Assembly: GCF_010727475.1 (NCBI RefSeq)
Contig: NZ_AP022567.1
Span: 992,001-1,056,000, forward strand
Direction of reading: 5' to 3'
Length of the DNA: 64,000 nt
Source: Mycolicibacterium mageritense
GTDB lineage: Bacteria; Actinomycetota; Actinomycetes; Mycobacteriales; Mycobacteriaceae
Part shown: one piece after another, positions 32,917 to 41,394 of the stretch
How positions within the stretch are numbered: position 1 is the first letter of the stretch
Layout of the letters: every line of letters begins with the position of its first letter
The notes under the pieces: model-generated
Told to the model about the DNA's origin: nothing
The model's input: only the letters and a program-made list of their open reading frames with translations
Database searches by the model: none
Position numbers and translations under genes: made by a program

Positions 32917-34262
32917 GCGACATCCAATCTCACTTCGACACTTTCCTCGACGAGATTTCGCTTGGTCAGACCCAAGTCGATCGAATCGTAAGTGCGTCGA
33001 ATACATTGAGAAACTTCCTGACAGAACACTACGGACTCAGTGACGCTGACGTATTTCTTCAGGGTTCATATGCCAATGGCACCGCGGTGAAGCCAGTCGA
33101 GGGCGGCGATTACGACGTAGACATCGTCTGCGTGTCGGCTTCAGCCGACGACACCGCCCCAGGCGCAATCCAAGATCTTTACGACGCGCTTGACAGTAAC
33201 GGGCGATATTCCGGGAAGCTCACATCGAAGCAGCCGTGCGTCCGCATCCAGTACGCCGACGACGCAATTGGTAGCTTCCACGTCGATGTCGTCCCAGCCC
33301 GAATCGGTCAATCAGACGGACCGCTCGATGCGCCGCGCAAGGCCACCGGATGGCACGCGACTGCCCCAAACGAATACACCAGCTGGTGCGAGCGACAAGG
33401 CGTGCATTTCCGGCAGATAGTCCAGATGCTTAAACGCTGGCGCGACGAACATCAAGGCGTCCGCAGTGCCATCAAATCAATTGTGCTGCAGGTGCTCATC
33501 GCTGAACACATGCCGCAGATCGCCGTCAACGACGCCGATTGGATCGCGCAAACGATCCTCAATATGAACGACGCGCTTCAGCCACTCAACTCACCGCCGG
33601 AGGTCTGGAATCCGGTTCTGCCATCGGAGAACCTCGCGGCCCGTTGGACCAACGAAGCATTCACCGACTTCAAGCGCGAACTCGCCGAGGCCGCCGACCT
33701 CATCACGAAGGCGACCGAGACGGATGACCTTGTGGAGCAAGTCGAGCACTGGCAAGACCTATTCGGCGAGGACTTCCCAGATGTCGACAAGGATCTCTTC
33801 CATGTTGAGCTCGCGGACACCTCCCATGCTCAGTCACCCGAAACAAAAGGCTGGTACGAACTACTCGACTCGCGCTACAGCGTGTCACTGCGAGCCTGTA
33901 GCCAACTCGGCAAAAGGGCCAAACGAGTCCCTTATCCCAACGATGGCGGGCTGCTATTCAAGGGCCGAAATCTTGTTTTCAAAGCCACGGCTAGTGGACC
34001 GACCGACTTCAGCGTCTGGTGGCGGGTAACCAACACCGGCGAACACGCGCGCAAGGAATCCTCGCTCCGTGGTGACTTCTTCCGTGCCAAGGCACGTAAC
34101 CAGCGGAAACCTTCACCCGACCCTACCGAGAACTGGGAAAGCACCGCCTACACCGGCACGCACCTTGTCGAAGTATTCCTCGTCGTCGGCCAACGAGTCG
34201 TCGCAAGGAGCGAGCCTTTCAAAGTAAATATCTACAATTCGATATTTCAATGGCGCCGCTGA
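32913..34262 (+). CDS. CD-NTase (cGAS/DncV-like nucleotidyltransferase) with AGS-C sensor domain
   Basis: 449 residues from GTG 32913, which overlaps the preceding stop. The nucleotidyltransferase core has GSYANGTAV, then YDVDIV (two Asp) and FHVDVVPA (third Asp), so the metal triad is complete. A helical C-lobe follows. The last about 100 residues (GGLLFKGRNLVFKA, FSVWWRVTNTGEHA, LRGDF, YTGTHLVEVFLV, ARSEPFKVNI) match the adenylyl/guanylyl and SMODS C-terminal (AGS-C) sensor. Such enzymes make cyclic oligonucleotides on phage infection and drive CBASS defence. The start at 32871 would lie inside the upstream gene and is not used. Confidence 0.9.
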   Translation: MSDIQSHFDTFLDEISLGQTQVDRIVSASNTLRNFLTEHYGLSDADVFLQGSYANGTAVKPVEGGDYDVDIVCVSASADDTAPGAIQDLYDALDSNGRYSGKLTSKQPCVRIQYADDAIGSFHVDVVPARIGQSDGPLDAPRKATGWHATAPNEYTSWCERQGVHFRQIVQMLKRWRDEHQGVRSAIKSIVLQVLIAEHMPQIAVNDADWIAQTILNMNDALQPLNSPPEVWNPVLPSENLAARWTNEAFTDFKRELAEAADLITKATETDDLVEQVEHWQDLFGEDFPDVDKDLFHVELADTSHAQSPETKGWYELLDSRYSVSLRACSQLGKRAKRVPYPNDGGLLFKGRNLVFKATASGPTDFSVWWRVTNTGEHARKESSLRGDFFRAKARNQRKPSPDPTENWESTAYTGTHLVEVFLVVGQRVVARSEPFKVNIYNSIFQWRR

Positions 34263-34287
34263 CGCTGATTCCGATCTCGCTCATGAT

Positions 34288-35017
34288 TTGAACTGGGAAT
34301 TCGGCTTGCCACGCTCGGCCCATGCCAAGACTTACGACGCCCACCTAACTATTCCACCATTCCTACCAAAAGCCCTGTGGTCAGAACAACCGGATCGGTT
34401 CTCGTTTCTCAGCTGGAATGACCAATTGGCTCTGCACAAGTACTACCCGCCTAGCTTGGATACGACCGAGTTGGAACTGATCGCGCATCGTGGCAACGTC
34501 CAGGTCGCCGATCCCTCACTCCCCCCAACGTGCCGGCCGTGCCTACGCCAAGTTGCTGCGTGGCGAAAGAGCGAAAGACTGGCTACGGTGCCATGCCGAA
34601 CGGACGGCGAATCTCAATCCGCCCGCTTGTCCGACCGTGACCCGACGTTCGTCTGCTCGCCAAGGTCTTCTCCATATGGCGAACCAGGAGTTGGACGAAG
34701 ACAAGAAAGATCGTTGGGACAACATCCCGATCAACAATCTTCCACCGCGCACGTCGAAGGCGGCGCCCGAGGGAATACCTGCCCAACCGTCAGCAGCCGC
34801 CCAGCCCTCGGCACCCGTCCAGCCGTCAGCACCCAAGGCCCCTGCCGAAGCGCCCGGGCCGAAAGCTCCTGTCGATTTGCCACCGCGAATGCGGCGCGGG
34901 CCCGTGATCGGCGGTGGCCCTGGCATATTCGGCCCAGAGCTCGTACCGTTGCCCGGCAGCGCGGACACCTCCCAACCCTGGGCACCGGAGAAGCCGAGGA
35001 TGATTCGTAATGCATGA
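34288..35017 (+). pseudogene. Frameshifted remnant ending in a proline/alanine-rich tail
   Basis: One frame reads protein-like from 34288 (NWEFGLPRSAHAKTYDAHL, FSFLSWNDQLALHKYYPPSL) to about 34520. From a run of six C (34521-34526) the sense continues in another frame (QRAGRAYAKLLRGERAKDWLRCHAER) to the stop at 35017. The later part is a low-complexity Pro/Ala tail and ends RGPVIGGGPGIFGPELVPLPG. No good start lies before 34288. An independent 113-residue protein from ATG 34676 is also possible. I do not recognise the family. It could be a decayed effector or toxin carrier whose stop overlaps the next gene. Confidence 0.4.
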
Positions 35018-35447
35018 AAACTACTGCGCCCCAGGAAAGCCAACGTATGGAAGGGAACGCCTCATGAGCTTCATTCATACCCATTTTCTTCCTGGATTCT
35101 ATTTTGGCGACGACGCCGTCATGCTCGCAATGGACACGGCAGGTGCGGCGACCGTCCACGCCGCGCTGAGTGACGCGGTGCAGCATGGGTCGTCGCAGTT
35201 GGAACACGAGGGAGTCGTCTACGACTTCCGCATCGAGAATGGCGCAGCCGATATCGAGCTGTGTGACGATCGCGTTGATTGGCACCTTGACCGGGCAACT
35301 GCAGCCGAAATCCTCGATAACTTGGCGGCACCGGCTGACCACGCTGGACATCACTACGTCGACATCCACGCTCCTGCAGAGACTCTGGTTCTATCGTATG
35401 ACGAATACACGCCCGAGTACTTCGACCAGCTCGCCAGCGAATCGTAG
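35010..35447 (+). CDS. Small acidic protein, possibly immunity-type
   Basis: 145 residues (127 if ATG 35064, which has GGAAGGGAA upstream, is used). It is acidic and soluble, with ENGAADIELCDDRVDWHLDRATAAEILDNLAAP and a C-terminal LVLSYDEY. The ending and size recall polymorphic-toxin immunity proteins (Imm10-like), but the match is weak. Its upstream ATG overlaps the stop of the frameshifted gene. If that gene is a decayed toxin, this would be its orphan antidote. Confidence 0.55.
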   Translation: MHENYCAPGKPTYGRERLMSFIHTHFLPGFYFGDDAVMLAMDTAGAATVHAALSDAVQHGSSQLEHEGVVYDFRIENGAADIELCDDRVDWHLDRATAAEILDNLAAPADHAGHHYVDIHAPAETLVLSYDEYTPEYFDQLASES

Positions 35448-35498
35448 ATCTCTTGGTCCACGAGTGACTACCTGCACGAAAGTCCGCGCAGCCGTCCG

Positions 35499-36953
35499 CT
35501 ACGAACCCGCAGCCGACTTCTTACCACCCGCCGCGGGGCTCAGGTGTGAATGGCGGTAGCTGTAGAGCCCGTAGATCACCAGTCCGATCACCAACCACAC
35601 GGCGAACCGCAGCCAGGTGACCGTCGTGAGGTAGGTGGTCAGCCAGATCGACGACCCGACCCCGATGAGCGGGATGATCGGCATGCCGGGAGTGCGGAAA
35701 CCACGCTCGATATCGGGCGACCGGTAGCGCAACACGATCACTGCGGTGCACACCACCGCAAAGGCAAGCAGGATCCCGATGTTGGTCAGTTCGGCGGCCT
35801 CGGCGATCGGCAGGAAGCCGGCGATCAGGCCCGAGCCGATGCCAACGATCCAGGTGACCCGCACCGGTACTCGGTGCTTGGGGCTGACGGCCGCGAACCA
35901 CTCCGGCAGCAGCCCGTCGCGCGACATCGAAAACCACACGCGGGTCACGGCATACATGAAGGTCCACATCACGGTCGCGATGCCGAGGATGGCGCCGACC
36001 GAGATCAGCGTCGCGATCCACGGCAGCCCAACGCTTTCGAAGGCTTGCGCGAAGGCCGATTCCGGATCCACGTCGCTGTACTTCACCATCCCGGTGAGCA
36101 CGAGGCAGGCCAGCACGTAGAGGACCATCGAGATGACCAGCGAGAGAATGATGGCTTTCGGCAACAGCTTTCGGGCACTCGTGGACTCCTCTGCCGCCGT
36201 GCTCATGGCGTCGTACCCGAAGACCGCGAAGAACACCACCGAAGCGCCCGCGAAAACCCCGCCCCAGCCGAACGGCAGGAACGGCGTGTAGTTGTCGGTG
36301 TTCACGTAGAACACGCCGAGCCCGACGATCAGCACCACGACTCCGACCTTGAGCCAGACCAGAAAAGTCTCGATGCGGGCGGCGCTGCGCACGCCGCGGG
36401 TGAGGACGAACGCGATCAGCAGGCACAGCACGAGCGCGAACAGGTCGACCACGCGGCCCGGTTGGTCGGGGTCACTGCCGGGCGCGCCGAGCATCCACTC
36501 GGGCAGGTTCAGCCCGATCTGCTCGACGAGGAAGCCGAAATAGCCCGAGATGCCGATGCCGACGACGGCGACGATCGCGGTGTACTCCAGCAACAGATCC
36601 CAGCCGATGAACCAGCCGACACCCTCGCCCAGGACCACGTAGCCATACGTGTAGGCCGAACCGGCCTTCGGGATCATGCCCGCGAACTCTGCGTACGACA
36701 ACGCCGCACACGCACTCGCGATACCTGCGATCAGAAACGACAGCAAAACCCCCGGGCCGGCTTTCTCGTTCGCGACGGCGCCGGCGAGCGAGAAGATGCC
36801 GGCACCGATGATGCCGCCGATCCCGATCGCGGTGAGCTGCCACAACCCGAGCACCCGCTGAAGTCCGCCGCCCTCCTCGAGCTCTTCCGGTTCGACCTGA
36901 TCAACCGGCTTGCGGCGGAATATGCCTGTCGCTGAGGTTCCGAGAATGCTCAT
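35499..36953 (-). CDS. APC-family amino acid permease
   Basis: 484 residues, 12 helices, with the APC signature GIGGIIGAGIF in TM1 and the CAT/YhdG-like block (SYAEFAGMIPKAGSAYTYGYV, FFAVFGYDAMSTAAEEST). It is predicted to import cationic or other amino acids. ATG 36953 (MSILGTSATGIFRRKP) with GAAAGG upstream is preferred to the TTG 13 codons earlier. It marks the return to ordinary high-GC chromosome after the island. Confidence 0.9.
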   Translation of the reverse strand: MSILGTSATGIFRRKPVDQVEPEELEEGGGLQRVLGLWQLTAIGIGGIIGAGIFSLAGAVANEKAGPGVLLSFLIAGIASACAALSYAEFAGMIPKAGSAYTYGYVVLGEGVGWFIGWDLLLEYTAIVAVVGIGISGYFGFLVEQIGLNLPEWMLGAPGSDPDQPGRVVDLFALVLCLLIAFVLTRGVRSAARIETFLVWLKVGVVVLIVGLGVFYVNTDNYTPFLPFGWGGVFAGASVVFFAVFGYDAMSTAAEESTSARKLLPKAIILSLVISMVLYVLACLVLTGMVKYSDVDPESAFAQAFESVGLPWIATLISVGAILGIATVMWTFMYAVTRVWFSMSRDGLLPEWFAAVSPKHRVPVRVTWIVGIGSGLIAGFLPIAEAAELTNIGILLAFAVVCTAVIVLRYRSPDIERGFRTPGMPIIPLIGVGSSIWLTTYLTTVTWLRFAVWLVIGLVIYGLYSYRHSHLSPAAGGKKSAAGS

Positions 36954-37076
36954 GTGGCGCGGCCTTTCGACTAGTAACGCGACGGCGTTCAATCGATGTG
37001 ACCTGTCTCAGGTTAGCTCGTCGGAGGTCACATCCGAGGCAGCTCGGCCGACGATGTCAGGGCCTATCCTGGTGCC

Positions 37077-37424
37077 ATGTCGTTGCGGCGGGCAGGTCTG
37101 ATCACGTGTGCGGCGTTGCTGGCGCTCCTGGTCGCACCGGGACAGGCTCTCGCGGCGCCCATCGACGAACCAGCGCCCACCATTCCGGTGCCGCCGAACG
37201 TCTCCGGGCTGCCGCTGCCGGTTCTGCCGTTCCCGGCGGGCCTTCCACCGTTCCCGTACCCGGCGGACGTCCCCGTCGTCGAGTTGCCCAGTGACATTCC
37301 CGAGGTGCCGCTACCCGGCGCGGTGCCGAACGTCGCACTGCCCGCAGACGTACCCAAAGTTGAACTGCCAGGAGATATTCCACCGGTCCAGCTGCCGGCC
37401 GACATCCCGCCGGGCCTGTTGTAG
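37077..37424 (+). CDS. Exported protein of nine-residue proline repeats
   Basis: 115 residues. The signal peptide ends in ALA (about residue 26). The mature part is almost only Pro, Val, Leu and Asp. From about residue 63 it forms six nine-residue units of the form x-D-V/I-P-x-V-x-L-P (ADVPVVELP, SDIPEVPLP, GAVPNVALP, ADVPKVELP, GDIPPVQLP, ADIPPGLL). Regular prolines suggest an extended rod in the cell wall. I know no characterised homologue. Convergent with the SDR at 37431. Confidence 0.75.
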   Translation: MSLRRAGLITCAALLALLVAPGQALAAPIDEPAPTIPVPPNVSGLPLPVLPFPAGLPPFPYPADVPVVELPSDIPEVPLPGAVPNVALPADVPKVELPGDIPPVQLPADIPPGLL

Positions 37425-37430
37425 CTCGCG

Positions 37431-38249
37431 CTAGTTCAACCCGTTCGACAGCACCATGGACTCCCCCGTCTGCAACCGTCCCTGATCGGACACCAGGTAG
37501 AGCACGGCGTTCGCCACGTCTTCGGGCTCGAGCAGGCCGGGCCGGGGCCGGCCCTGCCGGAAGACTTCCTCGACATCGTCCCGATCCGGGTTCTCCAGGT
37601 CGGGACGGATGAACCGGTATGTCGTCGGGTTGTGGATCATCGGCGTGTTCACCCCGGACGGCAGCACCGCGTTGACCGTGATGCCGTGCTCGGCCACCTC
37701 GTAGGCAAGCGACTTCACCAGCGCCACCACGCCGGCTTTCGCGGCCGCGTAGTGGCCGGAGTTGCTGGCCCCCGAGTTCGCCACGATCGACGACGTGGCG
37801 ACCATACGCCCGGCGCCGCGTTCGATCAGGTGTGGCAGCACGGCCCGGAAGGTGTTGAACACCCCGGTGAGGTTGACGTCGAGCATGGTCTGCCATCGCT
37901 GCTCGGACATCGTCGCGATGGGTGAGCTGCTGGCGATGCCGGCGTTGGCGATCACGACGTCGATGCGGCCGTAGGCGTCGACCGCGTCGGCGGCCACCGC
38001 TTGCATCGCCGTCAGGCTCCGAACATCGGCCGTCACCGCAGTGCACTGACGACCGAGCGCCTCCACCGATGCGGCGGTCTGATCGAGATCGGCCGGCGTG
38101 GGCAACGGGTAGTCCACTTCGGGTACCGGCGCGGCGATGTCGCACGCCACGATGTCGGCGCCCTCGCGGGCCAGCGTGAGGGCATGCGCCCTGCCCTGCC
38201 CACGCGCAGCCCCGGTGATCAGCGCAACCTTGCCGTCGAGCAGGCCCAT
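37431..38249 (-). CDS. Mycofactocin-coupled-type SDR oxidoreductase
   Basis: 272 residues starting MGLLDGKVALITGAARGQGRAHA. Gly-rich TGAARGQG (12-19), the long insert after the first beta-alpha unit (PVPEVDYPLPTPADLDQT) and YAAAK are typical of the mycobacterial carveol-dehydrogenase-like family that keeps NAD bound and passes electrons to mycofactocin. ATG 38249 has GGGAGG upstream; the longer frame is dismissed. The substrate is probably a secondary alcohol. Confidence 0.87.
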   Translation of the reverse strand: MGLLDGKVALITGAARGQGRAHALTLAREGADIVACDIAAPVPEVDYPLPTPADLDQTAASVEALGRQCTAVTADVRSLTAMQAVAADAVDAYGRIDVVIANAGIASSSPIATMSEQRWQTMLDVNLTGVFNTFRAVLPHLIERGAGRMVATSSIVANSGASNSGHYAAAKAGVVALVKSLAYEVAEHGITVNAVLPSGVNTPMIHNPTTYRFIRPDLENPDRDDVEEVFRQGRPRPGLLEPEDVANAVLYLVSDQGRLQTGESMVLSNGLN

Positions 38250-38443
38250 TTCGTACCTCCCAGTCGTCGTTCCACCGTAGGGACTGCACGGAATTGCGGA
38301 ATTCATCGCAGGACGCGGTGACGCAAGTCACTGGTCAGACGACAGTTCCGACGCGCGAGACAAAAATGGCAAAGCCGCAAATCGCCGTGACCGCGCAGCC
38401 CGCGAGAAGAGCAAAGTGATTGCGACACATGATCGAAACCCGG

Positions 38444-38471
38444 TTGCCAGGAATATCGTGAGGTGTACTAA
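38444..38471 (+). promoter_or_regulatory. Possible SigA-type promoter for the His-tailed peptide gene
   Basis: TTGCCA (38444-38449), 16 bases, TACTAA (38466-38471). A leader of about 50 bases would follow, then GGAGG before the ATG. Confidence 0.35.
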
Positions 38472-38528
38472 GGTTCTTCACAGACGGGGGTTTGAGCTCT
38501 CACTAGGCAACAACCCGGAGGTGGGGAA

Positions 38529-38756
38529 ATGGTTCGTTCGAATCTGAAGCGCGCGGTCGCGATCGGCCTCGGCACGCTGGCCGTGCCGGTCGGCATCGCA
38601 GTCGCAGGGGCAGCACCGGCATCGGCCGGCCCGGAACTGTGCGCGACCGGCCCGTACGGCTATGTCTCGGCATGCGTCGAAGCACCCGGCTGGGGCTGGT
38701 ACGACAACGGTCCGCGCTGGCGTGGCCACGGGCACGGCCACGGTCACGACGACTGA
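38529..38756 (+). CDS. Small exported protein with a His-Gly tail
   Basis: 75 residues. The signal peptide ends ASA (about residue 33). The mature peptide has two Cys (CATGPYGYVSAC), a Trp-rich stretch (GWGWYDNGPRW) and ends RGHGHGHGHDD. The His-Gly run could bind Zn, Cu or Ni. GGAGG precedes the ATG and a perfect terminator follows, so it is a single-gene unit. No known function. Confidence 0.75.
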   Translation: MVRSNLKRAVAIGLGTLAVPVGIAVAGAAPASAGPELCATGPYGYVSACVEAPGWGWYDNGPRWRGHGHGHGHDD

Positions 38757-38781
38757 GCCGACGCTCCGCGAGATCACCAGG

Positions 38782-38819
38782 ATGGTCGCCGTCAGCAATT
38801 GACGGCGACCATTTTCGTT
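38782..38819 (+). terminator. Rho-independent terminator after the His-tailed peptide gene
   Basis: Perfect 13-bp stem (38782-38794 with 38800-38812), five-base loop GCAAT, then TTTCGTT. One of the clearest intrinsic terminators in the window. Confidence 0.8.
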
Positions 38820-38927
38820 GTTCAGAATCCGTCAAATCCCTGTAGTCACTCTCTTAGTTGTAGTAGTTTCGGGGCATGCAGCACGTCTGGATCCTGGGCG
38901 GGGCTTCGTCGTGAAAGGAGTGCAGGA

Positions 38928-40403
38928 ATGAACACCGAAGTCGTCGCGAAGTTCCTGTCCACGTTGCCCGAGGACGACGACCACCCGTACCGCACCGGGG
39001 CGTGGCGACCGCAGACAACCGAATGGAACGCCGATGATCTGGATGCAGTCGACGGCGAGATCCCGGCCGACCTCGACGGAATCTACCTGCGCAACACCGA
39101 GAATCCGCTGCACCCCGCATTGCAGACCTATCACCCCTTCGACGGCGACGGCATGATGCACATCGTCGGATTCCGGGACGGAAAGGCGTTCTACCGCAAC
39201 AGGTTCATCCGCACCGACGGTTTCCTGGCCGAAAACGAGGCAGGTGGCCCACTGTGGCCCGGCATCGCCGAACCGGTCGGCCTCGCCAAACGCGAACACG
39301 GCTGGGGTGCACGGACCCTGATGAAGGACGCGTCGAGCACCGACGTCACGGTGCACCGCGGCGTGGCACTGAGCAGCTTCTACCAGTGCGGCGACCTGTA
39401 CCGGATCGACCCGTACACCGGGGACACGCTGGGCAAGGAGGACTGGCGCGGCGGGTTCCCGAGGGACTTGGGAGTCTCGGCGCATCCCAAGGTCGACGAC
39501 GCGACAGGTGAGCTGCTGTTCTTCAATTACGGCAAGCAGGCGCCGTACATGCACTACGGCGTGGTCGACGCGAGCAACCGGCTGGTGCACTACGTCGACG
39601 TGGAGCTGCCCGGCCCGCGACTGCCCCACGACATGGCGTTCACCGAGAACTACGTGATCCTCAACGACTTTCCGCTGTTCTGGGACGCCAAGCTGCTGGC
39701 GCAGGGCATACACCTGCCCCGCCTGCACAAGGACATGCCGTCGCGCTTCGCGGTGCTGCCCCGCCGCGGCGGCGCGGGCGACGTCCGCTGGTTCGAAGCC
39801 GACACCACCTACGTCCTGCACTTCACCAACGCGTTCGAGGACGGCGACGAGATCGTGCTGGACGGGTTCTTCCAGGGCAAGGCGGTCCCCGCGCTCGCCC
39901 TGGACCAGATGCAGACCCGGCTGCACCGCTGGCGGTTCAACCTGGTCACCGGTGAAACCCGCGAAGAGCACTTGTCCGACAGCATCACCGAATTCGGCAT
40001 GATCAACTCCGCATATGCGGGCCGCCCCTATCGGTACGCGTACGCCGCGACGGGCAAGCCGGGGTGGTTCCTGTTCGACGGCATAGTGCGCCACGATCTG
40101 CACACCGGCGCCGAGCAGCGGTTCGCCTTCGATGACGGTGTGTACGGCAGCGAGACCGCGATGGCGCCGCGCGTGGGCGGCCACGGCGAAGACGACGGTT
40201 ACCTGGTCACCATCACCACCGACATGAACACCGACGCGTCCTATTGTCTGATCTTCGACGCCGCGCGCGTCGAAGACGGCCCGGTGGGCAAACTCGCTCT
40301 GCCGGAACGGGTTTCCAGCGGCACGCATTCGACGTGGGTCGCAGGCACGGAACTGCGGCGGTGGCATCGGGAGGACCATCCGGCCGCAGCGGTCGGCCTG
40401 TAG
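38928..40403 (+). CDS. Carotenoid oxygenase family protein
   Basis: 491 residues, seven-blade propeller of the carotenoid/stilbene cleavage dioxygenases. The four Fe(II)-binding His are visible in SAHPK, LPHDM, LHFTN and GTHSTW. It should cleave a conjugated double bond with O2. ATG 38928 with AAGGAG upstream is chosen. It is followed directly, with no gap, by the HxlR-type regulator, which suggests local control. Confidence 0.88.
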   Translation: MNTEVVAKFLSTLPEDDDHPYRTGAWRPQTTEWNADDLDAVDGEIPADLDGIYLRNTENPLHPALQTYHPFDGDGMMHIVGFRDGKAFYRNRFIRTDGFLAENEAGGPLWPGIAEPVGLAKREHGWGARTLMKDASSTDVTVHRGVALSSFYQCGDLYRIDPYTGDTLGKEDWRGGFPRDLGVSAHPKVDDATGELLFFNYGKQAPYMHYGVVDASNRLVHYVDVELPGPRLPHDMAFTENYVILNDFPLFWDAKLLAQGIHLPRLHKDMPSRFAVLPRRGGAGDVRWFEADTTYVLHFTNAFEDGDEIVLDGFFQGKAVPALALDQMQTRLHRWRFNLVTGETREEHLSDSITEFGMINSAYAGRPYRYAYAATGKPGWFLFDGIVRHDLHTGAEQRFAFDDGVYGSETAMAPRVGGHGEDDGYLVTITTDMNTDASYCLIFDAARVEDGPVGKLALPERVSSGTHSTWVAGTELRRWHREDHPAAAVGL

Positions 40404-41300
40404 GTGACGCAGCCCGGCCCCAACGCGGTCGGCCAGATGCTGGGCCTGCTCGGTGACGAGTGGTCGCTGCTGGTGATCCAGCAGGCCCTGCTCGGCGCGA
40501 CGCGGTACGGGCAGTTCATCGAGCGTCTGCCGATCTCGAATTCGGTGCTGACGCGGCGACTCGGCGCCCTGACCGACGACGGCCTGCTGGCACGACACCG
40601 CTACCAGGACAAGCCGCCGCGGCACGAATACCTTGTCACCGACCGCAGCCGATCGTTGTGGCCCGTCCTGCTGTCCATCTGGGAGTGGGAACGGCACTGG
40701 GTTCCCGAACATCGCGAGCGCCTGCCGGCGATGCAGCACCTGCGGTGCGGCGCCGACTTCACGCCCCTGCACACCTGTGAGGCCTGCAGGCGGGTCACCG
40801 GTCCGGGCGATGTCACCGTGGCTTGGGGCCCGAGTGGCGGCTGGCAGCGATCCCTGCCCGTCACGACCAACCGCCGCCGCTCGGAAACCGATCAGCGGGA
40901 CTCCCCCTCGGGGCTGTTCCCGCAGACCATGAGCGTGCTCGGCAATCGCTGGGCGTGCGCGATACTGGTCGCCGCGTTCGTCGGCACAACCCGGTTTTCC
41001 CGGTTTCAGGAGTTGCTGGCCGCGCCACCCGGTTCGCTCGCCGACCGCCTGCGGACCTTCCGCGACAACGGCATCCTGACGATGACCGAGGACCGTCCCG
41101 AGTATCGGCTGACGCCGAAGGGACTGGCGTTCTTCCCCGTGCTGACGACCGCGCTGCAGTGGGCTCAGCGGTGGTTCGACACCCTGGACGGGCCTGCCGT
41201 CGTCGTCACCCACACGGCCTGTGGCCAGCAGTTCCATGCAGTCTTGCGGTGCGACGGCTGCACCGAGGCGCTCACCGGAACAAGTGTCGAACTTGTCTAG
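40404..41300 (+). CDS. Tandem HxlR-type regulator (two winged-helix domains in one chain)
   Basis: 298 residues. Two HxlR/MarR-like winged helices (GDEWSLLVIQQALLGATRYGQF and GNRWACAILVAAFVGTTRFSRF) each end in a Cys-containing knuckle (CGADFTPLHTCEAC and CGQQFHAVLRCDGC). HxlR proteins normally dimerise; here one chain supplies both halves. The GTG directly follows the oxygenase stop. Probably regulates the carotenoid oxygenase gene. Its stop codon lies inside the CIRCE element of the next gene. Confidence 0.85.
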   Translation: MTQPGPNAVGQMLGLLGDEWSLLVIQQALLGATRYGQFIERLPISNSVLTRRLGALTDDGLLARHRYQDKPPRHEYLVTDRSRSLWPVLLSIWEWERHWVPEHRERLPAMQHLRCGADFTPLHTCEACRRVTGPGDVTVAWGPSGGWQRSLPVTTNRRRSETDQRDSPSGLFPQTMSVLGNRWACAILVAAFVGTTRFSRFQELLAAPPGSLADRLRTFRDNGILTMTEDRPEYRLTPKGLAFFPVLTTALQWAQRWFDTLDGPAVVVTHTACGQQFHAVLRCDGCTEALTGTSVELV

Positions 41301-41323
41301 CACTCTCCCACCGAGAGTGCTAA
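41297..41323. promoter_or_regulatory. CIRCE element (HrcA operator)
   Basis: CTAGCACTC-N9-GAGTGCTAA differs from the canonical TTAGCACTC-N9-GAGTGCTAA by one base. It lies 72 bp before the hsp18 start, and the stop codon TAG of the HxlR gene is part of its left arm. Confidence 0.92.
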
Positions 41324-41394
41324 TATCGGCGTTGCACAGTGATTGGCTGCCCGCCAGGGTGGCGGGCTCTGAGACGTACGGGAGGTGGATTACT

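Noticed and set aside
31791..35498. Prophage or integrative element borders around the CD-NTase island
   Set aside because: No integrase, excisionase or transposase, and no copy of the tRNA 3' end on the right side could be found by eye.
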